Shown here in pieces: positions 32,495 to 40,898 of a stretch of DNA of 64,000 nucleotides. Below the pieces are notes generated by a model. The model made no database searches. It had not been told where the DNA came from and saw only the letters and a list, made by a program, of their open reading frames with translations. Within the stretch, counting starts at the first letter, position 1, and the number at the start of each line of letters is the position of its first letter. The position numbers and the translations under genes were made by a program. Origin of the DNA: Pseudomonadota bacterium (GTDB lineage: Bacteria; Desulfobacterota; Desulfovibrionia; Desulfovibrionales; Desulfovibrionaceae); NCBI GenBank assembly GCA_023419375.1, contig JAEZYD010000051.1, positions 1-64,000 of the forward strand, given 5' to 3'.

Positions 32495-33423
32495 ATTTTG
32501 CCTATTACCCCGGCTGCTCTGCCAGGGGTTCCTCAAAAGATTACGAAATGTCCACCCAGGCTGTGTGCAAAGCCCTGGACATGAGACTTGTGGATATTCC
32601 CGACTGGAACTGCTGCGGCTCCACCCCGGCCCATGCCGTGGATACGGAACTTTCCGCCGCCCTGTGCGTGCGCAATCTTGATATTGCCGCCCAGCAAAAG
32701 GCTGAAGTACTGCTGACGCCTTGCCCCAGCTGTCTTTCCAACCTGCGCATGGCTGCCAAGCGCATGGAAAATCCCGCCTTCCGCAGCCGGGTTGACGAAC
32801 TGCTGGACGGCCCCTCGGCCAAGGAATTTCCGCCCGTCACCTCCGTCATGCAGGGCATTGCCGCGCAGATGGAAATGGACGCCATTGCCGCCCGCGTACG
32901 CCAGAGCCTCAAGGGGCTCAAGCTCGTGGCTTACTACGGCTGCCTCATGAGCCGCCCGGCGGAAGTCATGAACTTTGGCGACCCGGAAAATCCCACGCTC
33001 ATGGAAGAAATGATGTCGGCCTGCGGCGCGGAGATGCTTGATTTCCCGCTCAAGACCGCCTGCTGCGGCGCGTCCTTCGGCATTCCCGAGCGCCCCATGA
33101 CGGCCAAGAATTCGGGCCGCATCCTTGAGCTGGCAACCCGCCTCGGCGCGGACGCCATTGTGGTGGCCTGCCCTCTCTGCCAGATGAACCTTGACCTGCG
33201 CCAGGATCAGGCCAGCGCGGCCATGGACACCAAGTTCCGCATGCCGGTGCTCTACTTCACCCAGATGATGGGCATTGCCTTTGATCTGCCGGAAGAAGAA
33301 CTGGGCCTGAACAAGCTGTGCGTGAGCCCCAACGGCCTTATCCGCAAACTGGGCGAGCTGCGCCGCGAGGAAGCGGCCAAACCCACAGAGCAGAAGGCCA
33401 AGGCCGCTGAAGGAGGCAGGTAA
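32491..33423 (+). CDS. hdrB: Heterodisulfide reductase subunit B-like
   Basis: A 310-residue catalytic subunit with two CCG domains. The first has a YPGCS start and CCGSTPAHAV, then CPSCLSN. The second has YYGCLMS, then TACCGASFGI and CPLCQMN. These cysteines bind the noncubane clusters that reduce a disulfide in methanogen HdrB. In sulfate reducers the natural disulfide may be DsrC, which is inference. The C-terminus is a charged tail. The stop overlaps the hdrA start in TAATG. Confidence 0.92.
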   Translation: MNFAYYPGCSARGSSKDYEMSTQAVCKALDMRLVDIPDWNCCGSTPAHAVDTELSAALCVRNLDIAAQQKAEVLLTPCPSCLSNLRMAAKRMENPAFRSRVDELLDGPSAKEFPPVTSVMQGIAAQMEMDAIAARVRQSLKGLKLVAYYGCLMSRPAEVMNFGDPENPTLMEEMMSACGAEMLDFPLKTACCGASFGIPERPMTAKNSGRILELATRLGADAIVVACPLCQMNLDLRQDQASAAMDTKFRMPVLYFTQMMGIAFDLPEEELGLNKLCVSPNGLIRKLGELRREEAAKPTEQKAKAAEGGR

Positions 33424-35384
33424 TGAGAATAGGCGTCTTTATCTGCCACTGCGGCAGCAACATCGCCGGAACCGTCGATTGCGCCCAGGTGGCGGCCATT
33501 GCCCGCACCTATCCGGATGTGGTCTATGCCGACGACCCCATGTACACCTGCGCCGAACCGGGACAGGCGGCCATTGAGGCTGCCATCCACGAGCACAAGC
33601 TTGACGGCGTGGTTGTGGCCTCCTGCTCGCCGCGCATGCACGAACCCACCTTCCGCCGCACGGTGGAACGCGCGGGGCTGAACCGCTACATGCTCGAAAT
33701 GGCCAACATCCGCGAGCATGTTTCGTGGATCGGCAAGGACATGGAAGCCAACACCAACAAGGCTGCCGAACTGGTGCAGCTTGCGGTGGAAAAGCTGCGC
33801 AACAACAAGCCCCTGCTGGCCAAGAGCTTTGACGTCAACAAGCGCGTGCTTGTCATCGGCGGCGGCGTGGCTGGCATTCAGGCCGCGCTTGACTGCGCCG
33901 ACGGCGGCATTCAGGTGGTGCTGGTGGAACGCGATGCGACCATCGGCGGCAAGATGGCCAAGCTGGACAAAACCTTCCCCACCGTTGACTGCTCTGCCTG
34001 TATTCTCGGCCCCAAGATGGTGGACGTGGCCCAGCACTCCAACATTACGCTCTACGCTTATTCCGAAGTGGAAGACATTTCGGGCTATGTGGGCAACTTT
34101 ACGGTCAAAATCCGCAAGCGCTCCACCTATGTGGACTGGAGCCTGTGCACGGGCTGCGGCGCATGCACAGAGAAGTGCCCGGCCAAAAAAACGCCCGACA
34201 CCTTCAATGAACTGACGGGCAACACCACGGCCATCACCATCGCCTTTCCGCAGGCCATACCCAAGAAGGCCGTCATCAATCCGCAGTTCTGCCGCCAGCT
34301 CATCAAGGGCAAGTGCGGCGTGTGCGCCAAGGTGTGCCCCACAGGGGCCATCAAGTACGACATGGAAGATGAAGTCATCACCGAAGAAGTGGGCAGCATT
34401 GTTGCCGCCACCGGCTATGACCTCATGGATTGGACGATCTACCAGGAATACGGCGGCGGCGCTTATCCCGACGTCATCACCTCCTTGCAGTACGAGCGCC
34501 TGCTCTCCGCATCCGGCCCCACGGGCGGGCATGTGAAGCGCCCCTCTGACGGCAGGGAACCCAAGAACATCGTCTTTGTGCAGTGCGTCGGCTCGCGCGA
34601 CAAATCCGTTGGCCGTCCCTACTGCTCCGGCTTCTGCTGCATGTACACAGCCAAGCAGGCCATCCTGACCAAGGATCACATTCCCGATTCCAAGTCCTTT
34701 GTCTTCTACATGGACATCCGCGCTCCAGGGAAGATGTACGACGAGTTTACCCGCCGGGCCATGGAAGAATACGGCACGGAATACATCCGTGGCCGCGTGT
34801 CGCAGATTTATCCCGACGGCAACGGCCAGATGACTGTCATGGGCGTGGATACCCTGTTGGGTCAGCCCGTGGAAATCAAGGCCGACCTGGTGGTGCTCGC
34901 CGTGGGCATCGAAGCCAGCAAGGGTTCGCCCCAGCTGGCGGAAAAGCTGCGCATTTCTTACGACAGCTACGGCTTCTTCATGGAAAGCCACGTCAAGCTC
35001 AAGCCTGTGGAAACCAATACCGCCGGTGTGTATCTGGCGGGCGTATGCCAGGGGGCCAAGGACATTCCCGCCTCCGTGGCCCAGGGTTCCGCCGCTGCGG
35101 CCAAGGTGCTGGCGCTTTTCTCCAAGGACAAGCTTGAAAGCGACCCGCAGATCGCCCAGGTGGACATCCGCCGTTGCGTCAACTGCGGCAAGTGCATCCG
35201 CTGCTGCCCCTTTGGAGCCATCAAGGAAGTGGAAATCCGGGGCGAGGGCAAGGCTCAGGTCATCGAGACCGTGTGCCAGGGCTGCGGCCTGTGTACGTCC
35301 ACCTGTCCGCAGGGGGCCATCCAGCTTTCACACGCTACTGACAACCAGATCCTTGCGGAGGTAAACGCCTTATGCCAGTGCTAA
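33423..35384 (+). CDS. hdrA: Heterodisulfide reductase subunit A-like flavoprotein
   Basis: A 653-residue electron-bifurcating type flavoprotein. The N-terminal part has CHCGSNIAGTV, and the FAD motif is VIGGGVAGIQAALDCAD near residue 140. The cysteine-containing segment TVDCSACILGPKM follows. Ferredoxin motifs CTGCGACTEKCP and CGVCAKVCP lie in the middle, and two more, CVNCGKCIRCCP and CQGCGLCTSTCP, lie near the C-terminus. In bifurcating complexes the FAD splits electrons between ferredoxin and a disulfide. It overlaps the next gene by 13 bases. Confidence 0.93.
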   Translation: MRIGVFICHCGSNIAGTVDCAQVAAIARTYPDVVYADDPMYTCAEPGQAAIEAAIHEHKLDGVVVASCSPRMHEPTFRRTVERAGLNRYMLEMANIREHVSWIGKDMEANTNKAAELVQLAVEKLRNNKPLLAKSFDVNKRVLVIGGGVAGIQAALDCADGGIQVVLVERDATIGGKMAKLDKTFPTVDCSACILGPKMVDVAQHSNITLYAYSEVEDISGYVGNFTVKIRKRSTYVDWSLCTGCGACTEKCPAKKTPDTFNELTGNTTAITIAFPQAIPKKAVINPQFCRQLIKGKCGVCAKVCPTGAIKYDMEDEVITEEVGSIVAATGYDLMDWTIYQEYGGGAYPDVITSLQYERLLSASGPTGGHVKRPSDGREPKNIVFVQCVGSRDKSVGRPYCSGFCCMYTAKQAILTKDHIPDSKSFVFYMDIRAPGKMYDEFTRRAMEEYGTEYIRGRVSQIYPDGNGQMTVMGVDTLLGQPVEIKADLVVLAVGIEASKGSPQLAEKLRISYDSYGFFMESHVKLKPVETNTAGVYLAGVCQGAKDIPASVAQGSAAAAKVLALFSKDKLESDPQIAQVDIRRCVNCGKCIRCCPFGAIKEVEIRGEGKAQVIETVCQGCGLCTSTCPQGAIQLSHATDNQILAEVNALCQC

Positions 35385-36820
35385 ACGGCAAAGAACTGAG
35401 AATTGTTGGTTTTCTCTGCAACTGGTGTTCGTATGGCGGCGCGGATACGGCCGGTGTGGCCCGCGCCACCCAGCCCACAGACCTGCGCGTCATCCGTGTT
35501 CCCTGCTCGGGCCGCATAGACCCGCTGTTCATCGTCAAGGCGCTGCTCAACGGCGCGGACGGCGTGCTGGTTTCCGGCTGCCATCCCCGCGACTGCCACT
35601 ACGCCGCAGGCAACTTCTATGCCCGCCGCCGCCTTGAGGTGCTCAAGCAGTTCCTGCCCGTGCTGGGCATTGACGAACGCCGCTTTGAATACACCTGGGT
35701 CTCGGCCTCCGAAGGCCAGCGCTGGCAGCAGGTGGTCACGGTCTTTACCGACCGCATCCACAAGCTCGGCCCCGCGCCCAAGCTGGAAGACCCCGAACCG
35801 CTGCTCAAGATCGCCGACATGGCGCTGACCTCCCTGCGCTCCCTTGGCACAGGGCAGAACGCCGCCCTTGCCGAGCTCAAGGAAGCCATCAAGGCCAAAC
35901 TGCCCGAGCTGGACTGCGTGCTCGGCTGGCAGCAGGGCTATGACGCCGCGCACACCGTGCCCCTGTTCATGAAGACCCCCGAGGACGTGGACAAGCTGGT
36001 GTGGGGGCCCTTTAACGTCAACAATCCCGCCGTGTACCTGCCCTCGTTCAAGGGCAAGAAGGTGGGCATTGTGGTCAAGGGCTGCGATTCCCGCTCCGTT
36101 GTCGAGCTGCTTCAGGAAAACCTGATTCGCCGCGAAGATGTGACCATCTTTGCCCTGCCCTGCGAAGGCACGCTGGACATGGCCCGCGTCAATCAGGATC
36201 TGGGCCGCTACACCAAGATCGACGGCGTGACCTACGACGAGGCCGGTGTGACCATCACCGCCGACGGCAAGGATCACCGCTTCTGCATGACGGACTACGC
36301 CCAGGGCAAATGCTACGGTTGCACCACGCCTTCGGCAGTGCTGGCCGACACCCTGCTTGGTCAGCCCGTCAAGGTGGACGGCGCGGCGGGCACCCCGCCG
36401 GAACTGGCCCTGCTCGATTCCATGACTCTGGACGAGCGGCTCGCCTTCTGGCGCGGCCAGATGGACCGCTGCCTGCGCTGCTACGCCTGCCGCAATGCCT
36501 GCCCCATGTGCGTGTGCCGCGACTACTGCGTCTCCGACAGCCGCGATCCGCACTGGATGACGCAGGAAGACAGCGCCAAGGAAAAACTCTTCTTCCAGAC
36601 CATCCACGCCATGCATCTGGCTGGCCGCTGCACAGGCTGCGGCGAATGCCAGCGCGCCTGCCCCGTGGGCATTCCCATCCTGGCCCTGCGCCAGCAGATT
36701 GCCCGCGCTGTGGCCCAGCTTTTTGACGGCTACCAGCCCGGCCTCAATCCGGATGAAGTGCCGCCCCTGCTGGGCTATGAAGTGGTTGAAAAGAACATTC
36801 ATGAGAGGGACTGGAAATGA
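35372..36820 (+). CDS. MvhD-like domain fused to an FlxC-like iron-sulfur protein
   Basis: A 482-residue fusion. Residues about 8-130 are an MvhD/FlxD-type [2Fe-2S] domain (GFLCNWCSYGGADTAG, RVPCSGRIDP, SGCHPRDCHY), which hands electrons to HdrA. The rest resembles the coenzyme-F420 hydrogenase/dehydrogenase beta-like family, with CYGCTTP. Two [4Fe-4S] motifs, CLRCYACRNACPMC and CTGCGECQRACP, lie near the end. It would link the Flx NADH module to HdrA in one polypeptide. The subunit letters follow the FlxABCD scheme as I recall it and are uncertain. The start has GGAGG 10 bases upstream, within the hdrA end. Confidence 0.8.
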   Translation: MPVLNGKELRIVGFLCNWCSYGGADTAGVARATQPTDLRVIRVPCSGRIDPLFIVKALLNGADGVLVSGCHPRDCHYAAGNFYARRRLEVLKQFLPVLGIDERRFEYTWVSASEGQRWQQVVTVFTDRIHKLGPAPKLEDPEPLLKIADMALTSLRSLGTGQNAALAELKEAIKAKLPELDCVLGWQQGYDAAHTVPLFMKTPEDVDKLVWGPFNVNNPAVYLPSFKGKKVGIVVKGCDSRSVVELLQENLIRREDVTIFALPCEGTLDMARVNQDLGRYTKIDGVTYDEAGVTITADGKDHRFCMTDYAQGKCYGCTTPSAVLADTLLGQPVKVDGAAGTPPELALLDSMTLDERLAFWRGQMDRCLRCYACRNACPMCVCRDYCVSDSRDPHWMTQEDSAKEKLFFQTIHAMHLAGRCTGCGECQRACPVGIPILALRQQIARAVAQLFDGYQPGLNPDEVPPLLGYEVVEKNIHERDWK

Positions 36821-37902
36821 GCATGATCCGCTTTGTTACCCCTGACGGCTTGCCCGCGTTTCTTGCCTACCTCTCGCAGAATGGCCGCCGTGTGCTGGTG
36901 CCGGTAGAAAAGCCCGCCAACAAGCGCTCCGTGGTCTTTGAGCCGTGGCAGGAAGGCAAGCCCTTTACTCTGGAAAAGGCCACCGTGCCCGCCAAGGAGG
37001 CCGTGCTGCCCCAATGCGAAACCCTGGTGCGCTACAAAAAAACCAAGGATCCGGAAAACCTCGAGCGCGTCACCATGAGTCTGGACGACAAGCCCGAGGC
37101 TCAGCCCACCGTGGTTTTTGCCTGCCGCCCCTGCGATGCGCGGGGTTATGCGGTGCTTGACCGCCCCTACCTTAAAGGCCCTTACGCCGATCCTTACTAC
37201 AAGGCGCGGCGCGAGCAGCTCACGGTGGTTACGCTCACCTGCGGCAGCGGCTGCAATACCTGCTTCTGCCACTGGGTTGGCGGCGGCCCCACCTCCCCCG
37301 AAGGCTCGGACGTGCTCATGACCGAGATCGAGGGCGGCTATGTGCTGCAGGCCATCACGCCCAAGGGCGAGGAACTGCTGGCCGCGTCTTCCCTCGCGGA
37401 AGGGGCCGAGCTTTTCCCCAAGGCCGAAGCCGCCCGCAAGGAAGCCTGGGCCAGCCTTGTGCCTGCACCCAATATCAAGAACGCGCCCGAAAAGGTGGCT
37501 GCCCGCTTTAACGACACGCAGTTCTGGCAGGATCAGACCGACCGCTGCCTCTCCTGCGGGGCCTGCACCTACTTTTGCCCCACCTGCTACTGCTTCACCA
37601 TCACCGATGAGGGCGAAGGACTGAGCGAAAAAGGTGGCCGCCGTCTGCGCAGCTGGGACAACTGCATGTCCTCGCTGTTCACCCGCGAGGCCAGCGGCCA
37701 TAATCCGCGCATGCTCAAGGCATTCCGCATGCGCAACCGCGTTTCGCACAAGTACTCCACCTATCCTGAAAACTGGGGTTCGTTCTCGTGCAGCGGCTGT
37801 GGCCGTTGCATCAGCAATTGCCCCGTCTGCCTGGACATCCGCTCCATCGTGCTGGCCGCCATCGAAGACGGCAACGATGACAAGAAGTCCACGGACAAGT
37901 AG
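36817..37902 (+). CDS. FlxB-like iron-sulfur protein (sulfhydrogenase beta type)
   Basis: A 361-residue protein of the 4Fe-4S dicluster family found with NAD-linked hydrogenase and Flx modules. It has a FACRPCDARG block and a CGSGCNTCFCHW cysteine cluster near residue 142. Ferredoxin motifs are CLSCGACTYFCPTC near residue 245 and CSGCGRCISNCPVC near residue 328. It probably carries electrons from the FAD/NAD subunit to the MvhD-FlxC fusion. It overlaps the upstream gene by 4 bases (ATGA) and is followed after 8 bases by the FAD/NAD subunit gene. Confidence 0.82.
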   Translation: MSMIRFVTPDGLPAFLAYLSQNGRRVLVPVEKPANKRSVVFEPWQEGKPFTLEKATVPAKEAVLPQCETLVRYKKTKDPENLERVTMSLDDKPEAQPTVVFACRPCDARGYAVLDRPYLKGPYADPYYKARREQLTVVTLTCGSGCNTCFCHWVGGGPTSPEGSDVLMTEIEGGYVLQAITPKGEELLAASSLAEGAELFPKAEAARKEAWASLVPAPNIKNAPEKVAARFNDTQFWQDQTDRCLSCGACTYFCPTCYCFTITDEGEGLSEKGGRRLRSWDNCMSSLFTREASGHNPRMLKAFRMRNRVSHKYSTYPENWGSFSCSGCGRCISNCPVCLDIRSIVLAAIEDGNDDKKSTDK

Positions 37903-37910
37903 GAGCAGAC

Positions 37911-38942
37911 ATGGCAACCAAGAAAACTACCGGCAAAGCCACTACCCCCAAGACTGCGCCCCAAAATACCGCTGCGCCTGAAAAGGCCGCTGCAAAGGCA
38001 GAACCCGCTGTGGATACCAAGCCAACTGCCGCCGCCAAGCCAGCCGCCAAGCCGGGCCTCAAGCCCGCGCCCGACGGCGGCATGCTGCGCGAAATCACGG
38101 CCCGTCCAATGATGCAAGGCAACCCCTACCTGCCCATGCCCGCCACTGTGGCCGAAGTCATACAGGAAACCGGCAACATCAAGACCCTGCGCGTGGTGCT
38201 GGACGATGATGCAGCCATGAAGTCCTTTACCTACGAACCCGGCCAGGTGGGCCAGCTCTCCGTATTCGGCGCTGGCGAATCCACCTTTGTCATCAACTCG
38301 CCGCCGTCGCAGAAGAACTACCTTCAGTTCTCCGTCATGCAGGCTGGCGAAGTGACCTCGGCCATCCACCGGCTCTCGCCCGGCGACAAGGTGGGCGTGC
38401 GCGCCCCTCTGGGCAACCACTTTCCCTACGCCGACTGGAAGGGCAAGGACATCTTCTTTGTGGGCGGCGGAATCGGCATGGCGCCCATCCGCACCATCAT
38501 GCTGCACGTGCTGGAACACCGCGCCGATTTCGGCAAGGTGAGCCTGCTCTACGGCGCACGCTCCCCGCGCGACATGGCCTTCAGCTACGAAACGGAAGAC
38601 TGGCTGCGCCGCGACGATCTGGACTGCACCTTGTGCATCGATGCCCCCTTTGACGGCTGGCCGCACAAGGTGGGCCTGATCCCCAACGTGCTGCTGGAAC
38701 TCAACCCCGATCCCAAAAACTGCGTGGCCGTGCTCTGCGGCCCGCCCATCATGATCAAGTTCACGGTGCAGGCCCTGCAAAAGCTTAACTTTGCGCCTGA
38801 AAACATCGTGACCACGCTTGAAAAACGCATGAAGTGCGGCGTCGGCATCTGCGGACGCTGCAACATCGGCGGCCGCTACGTCTGCGTGGACGGCCCCGTG
38901 TTCACCTGGCAGGAATTGCAGGATCTGCCGCCGGAACTGTAA
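37911..38942 (+). CDS. FlxA-like FAD/NAD(P)-binding protein
   Basis: A 343-residue ferredoxin-NADP reductase family subunit. FAD binding is shown by TFVINSPPS and the flavin domain start MPATVAEVIQETGNIKTLRV. NAD binding is shown by FFVGGGIGMAPIRTIM and VLCGPPIMIK. A C-terminal [2Fe-2S] motif, CGVGICGRCNIGGRYVC, closes it. It would oxidise NADH for the Hdr complex. The first 60 residues are an Ala/Lys/Pro/Thr-rich tail like histone H1, which is unusual for the family. GGAG precedes the ATG. It is the last gene of the operon. Confidence 0.85.
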   Translation: MATKKTTGKATTPKTAPQNTAAPEKAAAKAEPAVDTKPTAAAKPAAKPGLKPAPDGGMLREITARPMMQGNPYLPMPATVAEVIQETGNIKTLRVVLDDDAAMKSFTYEPGQVGQLSVFGAGESTFVINSPPSQKNYLQFSVMQAGEVTSAIHRLSPGDKVGVRAPLGNHFPYADWKGKDIFFVGGGIGMAPIRTIMLHVLEHRADFGKVSLLYGARSPRDMAFSYETEDWLRRDDLDCTLCIDAPFDGWPHKVGLIPNVLLELNPDPKNCVAVLCGPPIMIKFTVQALQKLNFAPENIVTTLEKRMKCGVGICGRCNIGGRYVCVDGPVFTWQELQDLPPEL

Positions 38943-39171
38943 AGCTCCACGGCATTCAGTATACGTCTGTTTGCGGGGGGTTCCCTTGTGATTGCCCTTG
39001 GGCAGCCATAATGGAGCCTCCCCTTTTTTGCGCCCCAGTGCAGTTCTGCCTGCACGCTCGCACAGGCCGCTGGCCAGGCCCGGTTTTGCCCTTGCACATC
39101 CATTCGACGGCAGTTGACAGGACGGGCGCAGTGGGTCAAGGAAGTACAACGCTTTCTTCAAGGGAGTATTC

Positions 39172-39711
39172 ATGAAAAAAATGCTGATTCTCTGTTGCCT
39201 GATGCTTGGACTGCCCGTGGCTGTTCAGGCCGGTAACGACAAGATTGATCCTTCCACGTATATCTGCGCCGAACTCGTCACCCAGCCCATGACCGAAGGC
39301 GGACAGCCGCCCATATTTGAAGGACTGCAAATTGACGGTTATGTGAGCGCCAAGATGGGCAACCCCATTGCAGACCCGGAGACCCTCGCCCCCATGCTGG
39401 GCCAGGTATACGGCGCCTGCCAGGTTGACCCCACCAAAAAGGTTGCCACCGTGTGGCAGGAAGCCCGCAAGACCTTTCCTGTCGATACAGAGAGCACGTG
39501 GCGGGCAGACAAGATCCTGTGCAAGGATTACACCGCCAACCCCGATGACGGCAGCGGCTTTGTGATCTGGCTTGACGGCTACAACCGCGGCAAGAGCGGC
39601 AAGCCTGCTTCCGTGCTTAACAGCGATGACACCCTCAAGGCCTACCTTGACGCTTGCAGCAAAAAGCCTGATTCCCTCATGCTGGACGTGCTGGCTGAAA
39701 GCGCCAAGTAG
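39172..39711 (+). CDS. Exported protein with two HdeA-like domains
   Basis: A 179-residue periplasmic protein with a signal peptide (MKKMLILCCLMLGLPVAVQA). Two successive HdeA-like units follow. The first runs from YICAELVTQ to YGACQVDP. The second runs from ILCKDYTANPDDGSGFVIWL to YLDACSKKPD. Each has the cysteine pair that forms the HdeA disulfide. HdeA is an acid-activated chaperone, so a stress role is possible; this is inference from distant similarity. GGGAG lies 7 bases upstream. It is monocistronic, ending at the terminator at 39735. Confidence 0.65.
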   Translation: MKKMLILCCLMLGLPVAVQAGNDKIDPSTYICAELVTQPMTEGGQPPIFEGLQIDGYVSAKMGNPIADPETLAPMLGQVYGACQVDPTKKVATVWQEARKTFPVDTESTWRADKILCKDYTANPDDGSGFVIWLDGYNRGKSGKPASVLNSDDTLKAYLDACSKKPDSLMLDVLAESAK

Positions 39712-39734
39712 CCCGATCCCTCCACAAAAATTTG

Positions 39735-39764
39735 AAGGCCGCAGATTGCAAAATCTGCGGCCTT
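39735..39764. terminator. Terminator after the HdeA-like gene
   Basis: A perfect 13-bp stem (39735-39747 with 39752-39764) with a GCAA loop, ending in CCTTTGCGTTT. It is 24 bases after the stop and also convergent with the AEC gene. Confidence 0.88.
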
Positions 39765-39845
39765 TGCGTTTGAAAAAAGGCAAGAACAGCGCACGCTAAT
39801 TTGAAATGCCACTCCGCATGGAGGCGGCACAAAGCTTGGCCTGCT

Positions 39846-40787
39846 CTAAAAAATAACCATGTAGAGCGGAATGGTGATCATGGAAAGCAATGTGGTCAGG
39901 CTTACGGCCTGCGCCCCAAATTCCGGGTCTGTATGGTAGTGGGCGCTCAAAATAGCCGCCTGGGCCATCACTGGCAGCGAGGCCTGGATGATGAAAACCT
40001 TGGCCATGAGCGCAGGCACCGGAAAGAAATAGAGCAGGCCAAGCATCACCAGCGGGCCAAGCATCATGCGCCCCATCGCCAGCAGAACCATATCCTTGCC
40101 GACCCTGATACTGCGCAATCCCATGTCGTAGATGGAAATACCGATAAAAATCATGGCCAGCGGCGTCGTGAGATTGCCCAGCGAGCGGGCGACGTTCTGC
40201 AAAAATTCGGGCAGTTCAACGCCCAGCATTGTCAGAATCAAACCCGTTATAAAACCCATGAAAGGCGGGGAAAACACTTGCCTGACCCGTGTGCGCAGGG
40301 AGATTTTTCCTCTGTTTTCAGTAATATCGCACGTGATTGAGTAGACCCCCACAGTCCAGAAAAAAACCGTGCTGGCGGCATAGTACAGCAGCACATAGGG
40401 GATGGAACTTTCGCCGAACAGGGCCAGATTAACGGGAATACCAATAAAAATGGTGTTCGAATTGGCTACACTGGCGCAAAAAAGGCCAAAATGCTGCCTT
40501 TTGATGCGGGCCAGCTTGGCGAGCACAATGGCCAGCGCAAAGGTGAGGGTCACCGAGCCCAGGGGCAGCAGCGCCCCCTTTGCCAGCATGAGCAGATCGT
40601 CCCGATGGAACGAGTGCATGATGGTGTACATGAGAAAGGGCGGCAGGGCGATCTGGGTGATCAGACGCGGCAGAACAATACGTGTTTCCGCGCCAAACCA
40701 GTTGCGCGCCGCCAGCATGAACCCCACAAAGCCCAGCAGCATCAGCCCGAATACACCGCCAAGCGCATGCAAAAACGCCATATGCAT
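39846..40787 (-). CDS. AEC-family (auxin efflux carrier-like) permease
   Basis: A 313-residue membrane protein with about ten helices in two halves. The family patterns are LLGFVGFML near the N-terminus, the mid-protein NSNTIFIGIPVNLALFG, and AQAAILSAHYHTDPEFGAQA near the end. Bacterial AEC proteins export or import small carboxylates such as malate; the substrate here is unknown. A second ATG at 40781 is also possible, since AGGA is 9 bases before it and only 3 before 40787. Confidence 0.88.
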   Translation of the reverse strand: MHMAFLHALGGVFGLMLLGFVGFMLAARNWFGAETRIVLPRLITQIALPPFLMYTIMHSFHRDDLLMLAKGALLPLGSVTLTFALAIVLAKLARIKRQHFGLFCASVANSNTIFIGIPVNLALFGESSIPYVLLYYAASTVFFWTVGVYSITCDITENRGKISLRTRVRQVFSPPFMGFITGLILTMLGVELPEFLQNVARSLGNLTTPLAMIFIGISIYDMGLRSIRVGKDMVLLAMGRMMLGPLVMLGLLYFFPVPALMAKVFIIQASLPVMAQAAILSAHYHTDPEFGAQAVSLTTLLSMITIPLYMVIF

Positions 40788-40833
40788 TTATCCTTTCAAA
40801 AAGCCCTTTCGCAACGTTGCGCTCAGGGGCCAG

Positions 40834-40874
40834 AAAACCCCCACAGGCCAGAAAACAAATCCGGCTCGTGGGGG
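40834..40874 (-). terminator. Terminator of ilvD
   Basis: On the minus strand CCCCCAC (plus 40868-40874) pairs with GTGGGGG (plus 40838-40844). The interior pairs partly, and TTTTC follows. It lies 24 bases after the ilvD stop. Confidence 0.6.
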
Positions 40875-40898
40875 CTTTGAATCATTTCGGTCAGTTAC

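Noticed and set aside
33252..34991. 579-codon frame opposite hdrA
   Set aside because: Antisense shadow; hdrA has clear cofactor motifs.
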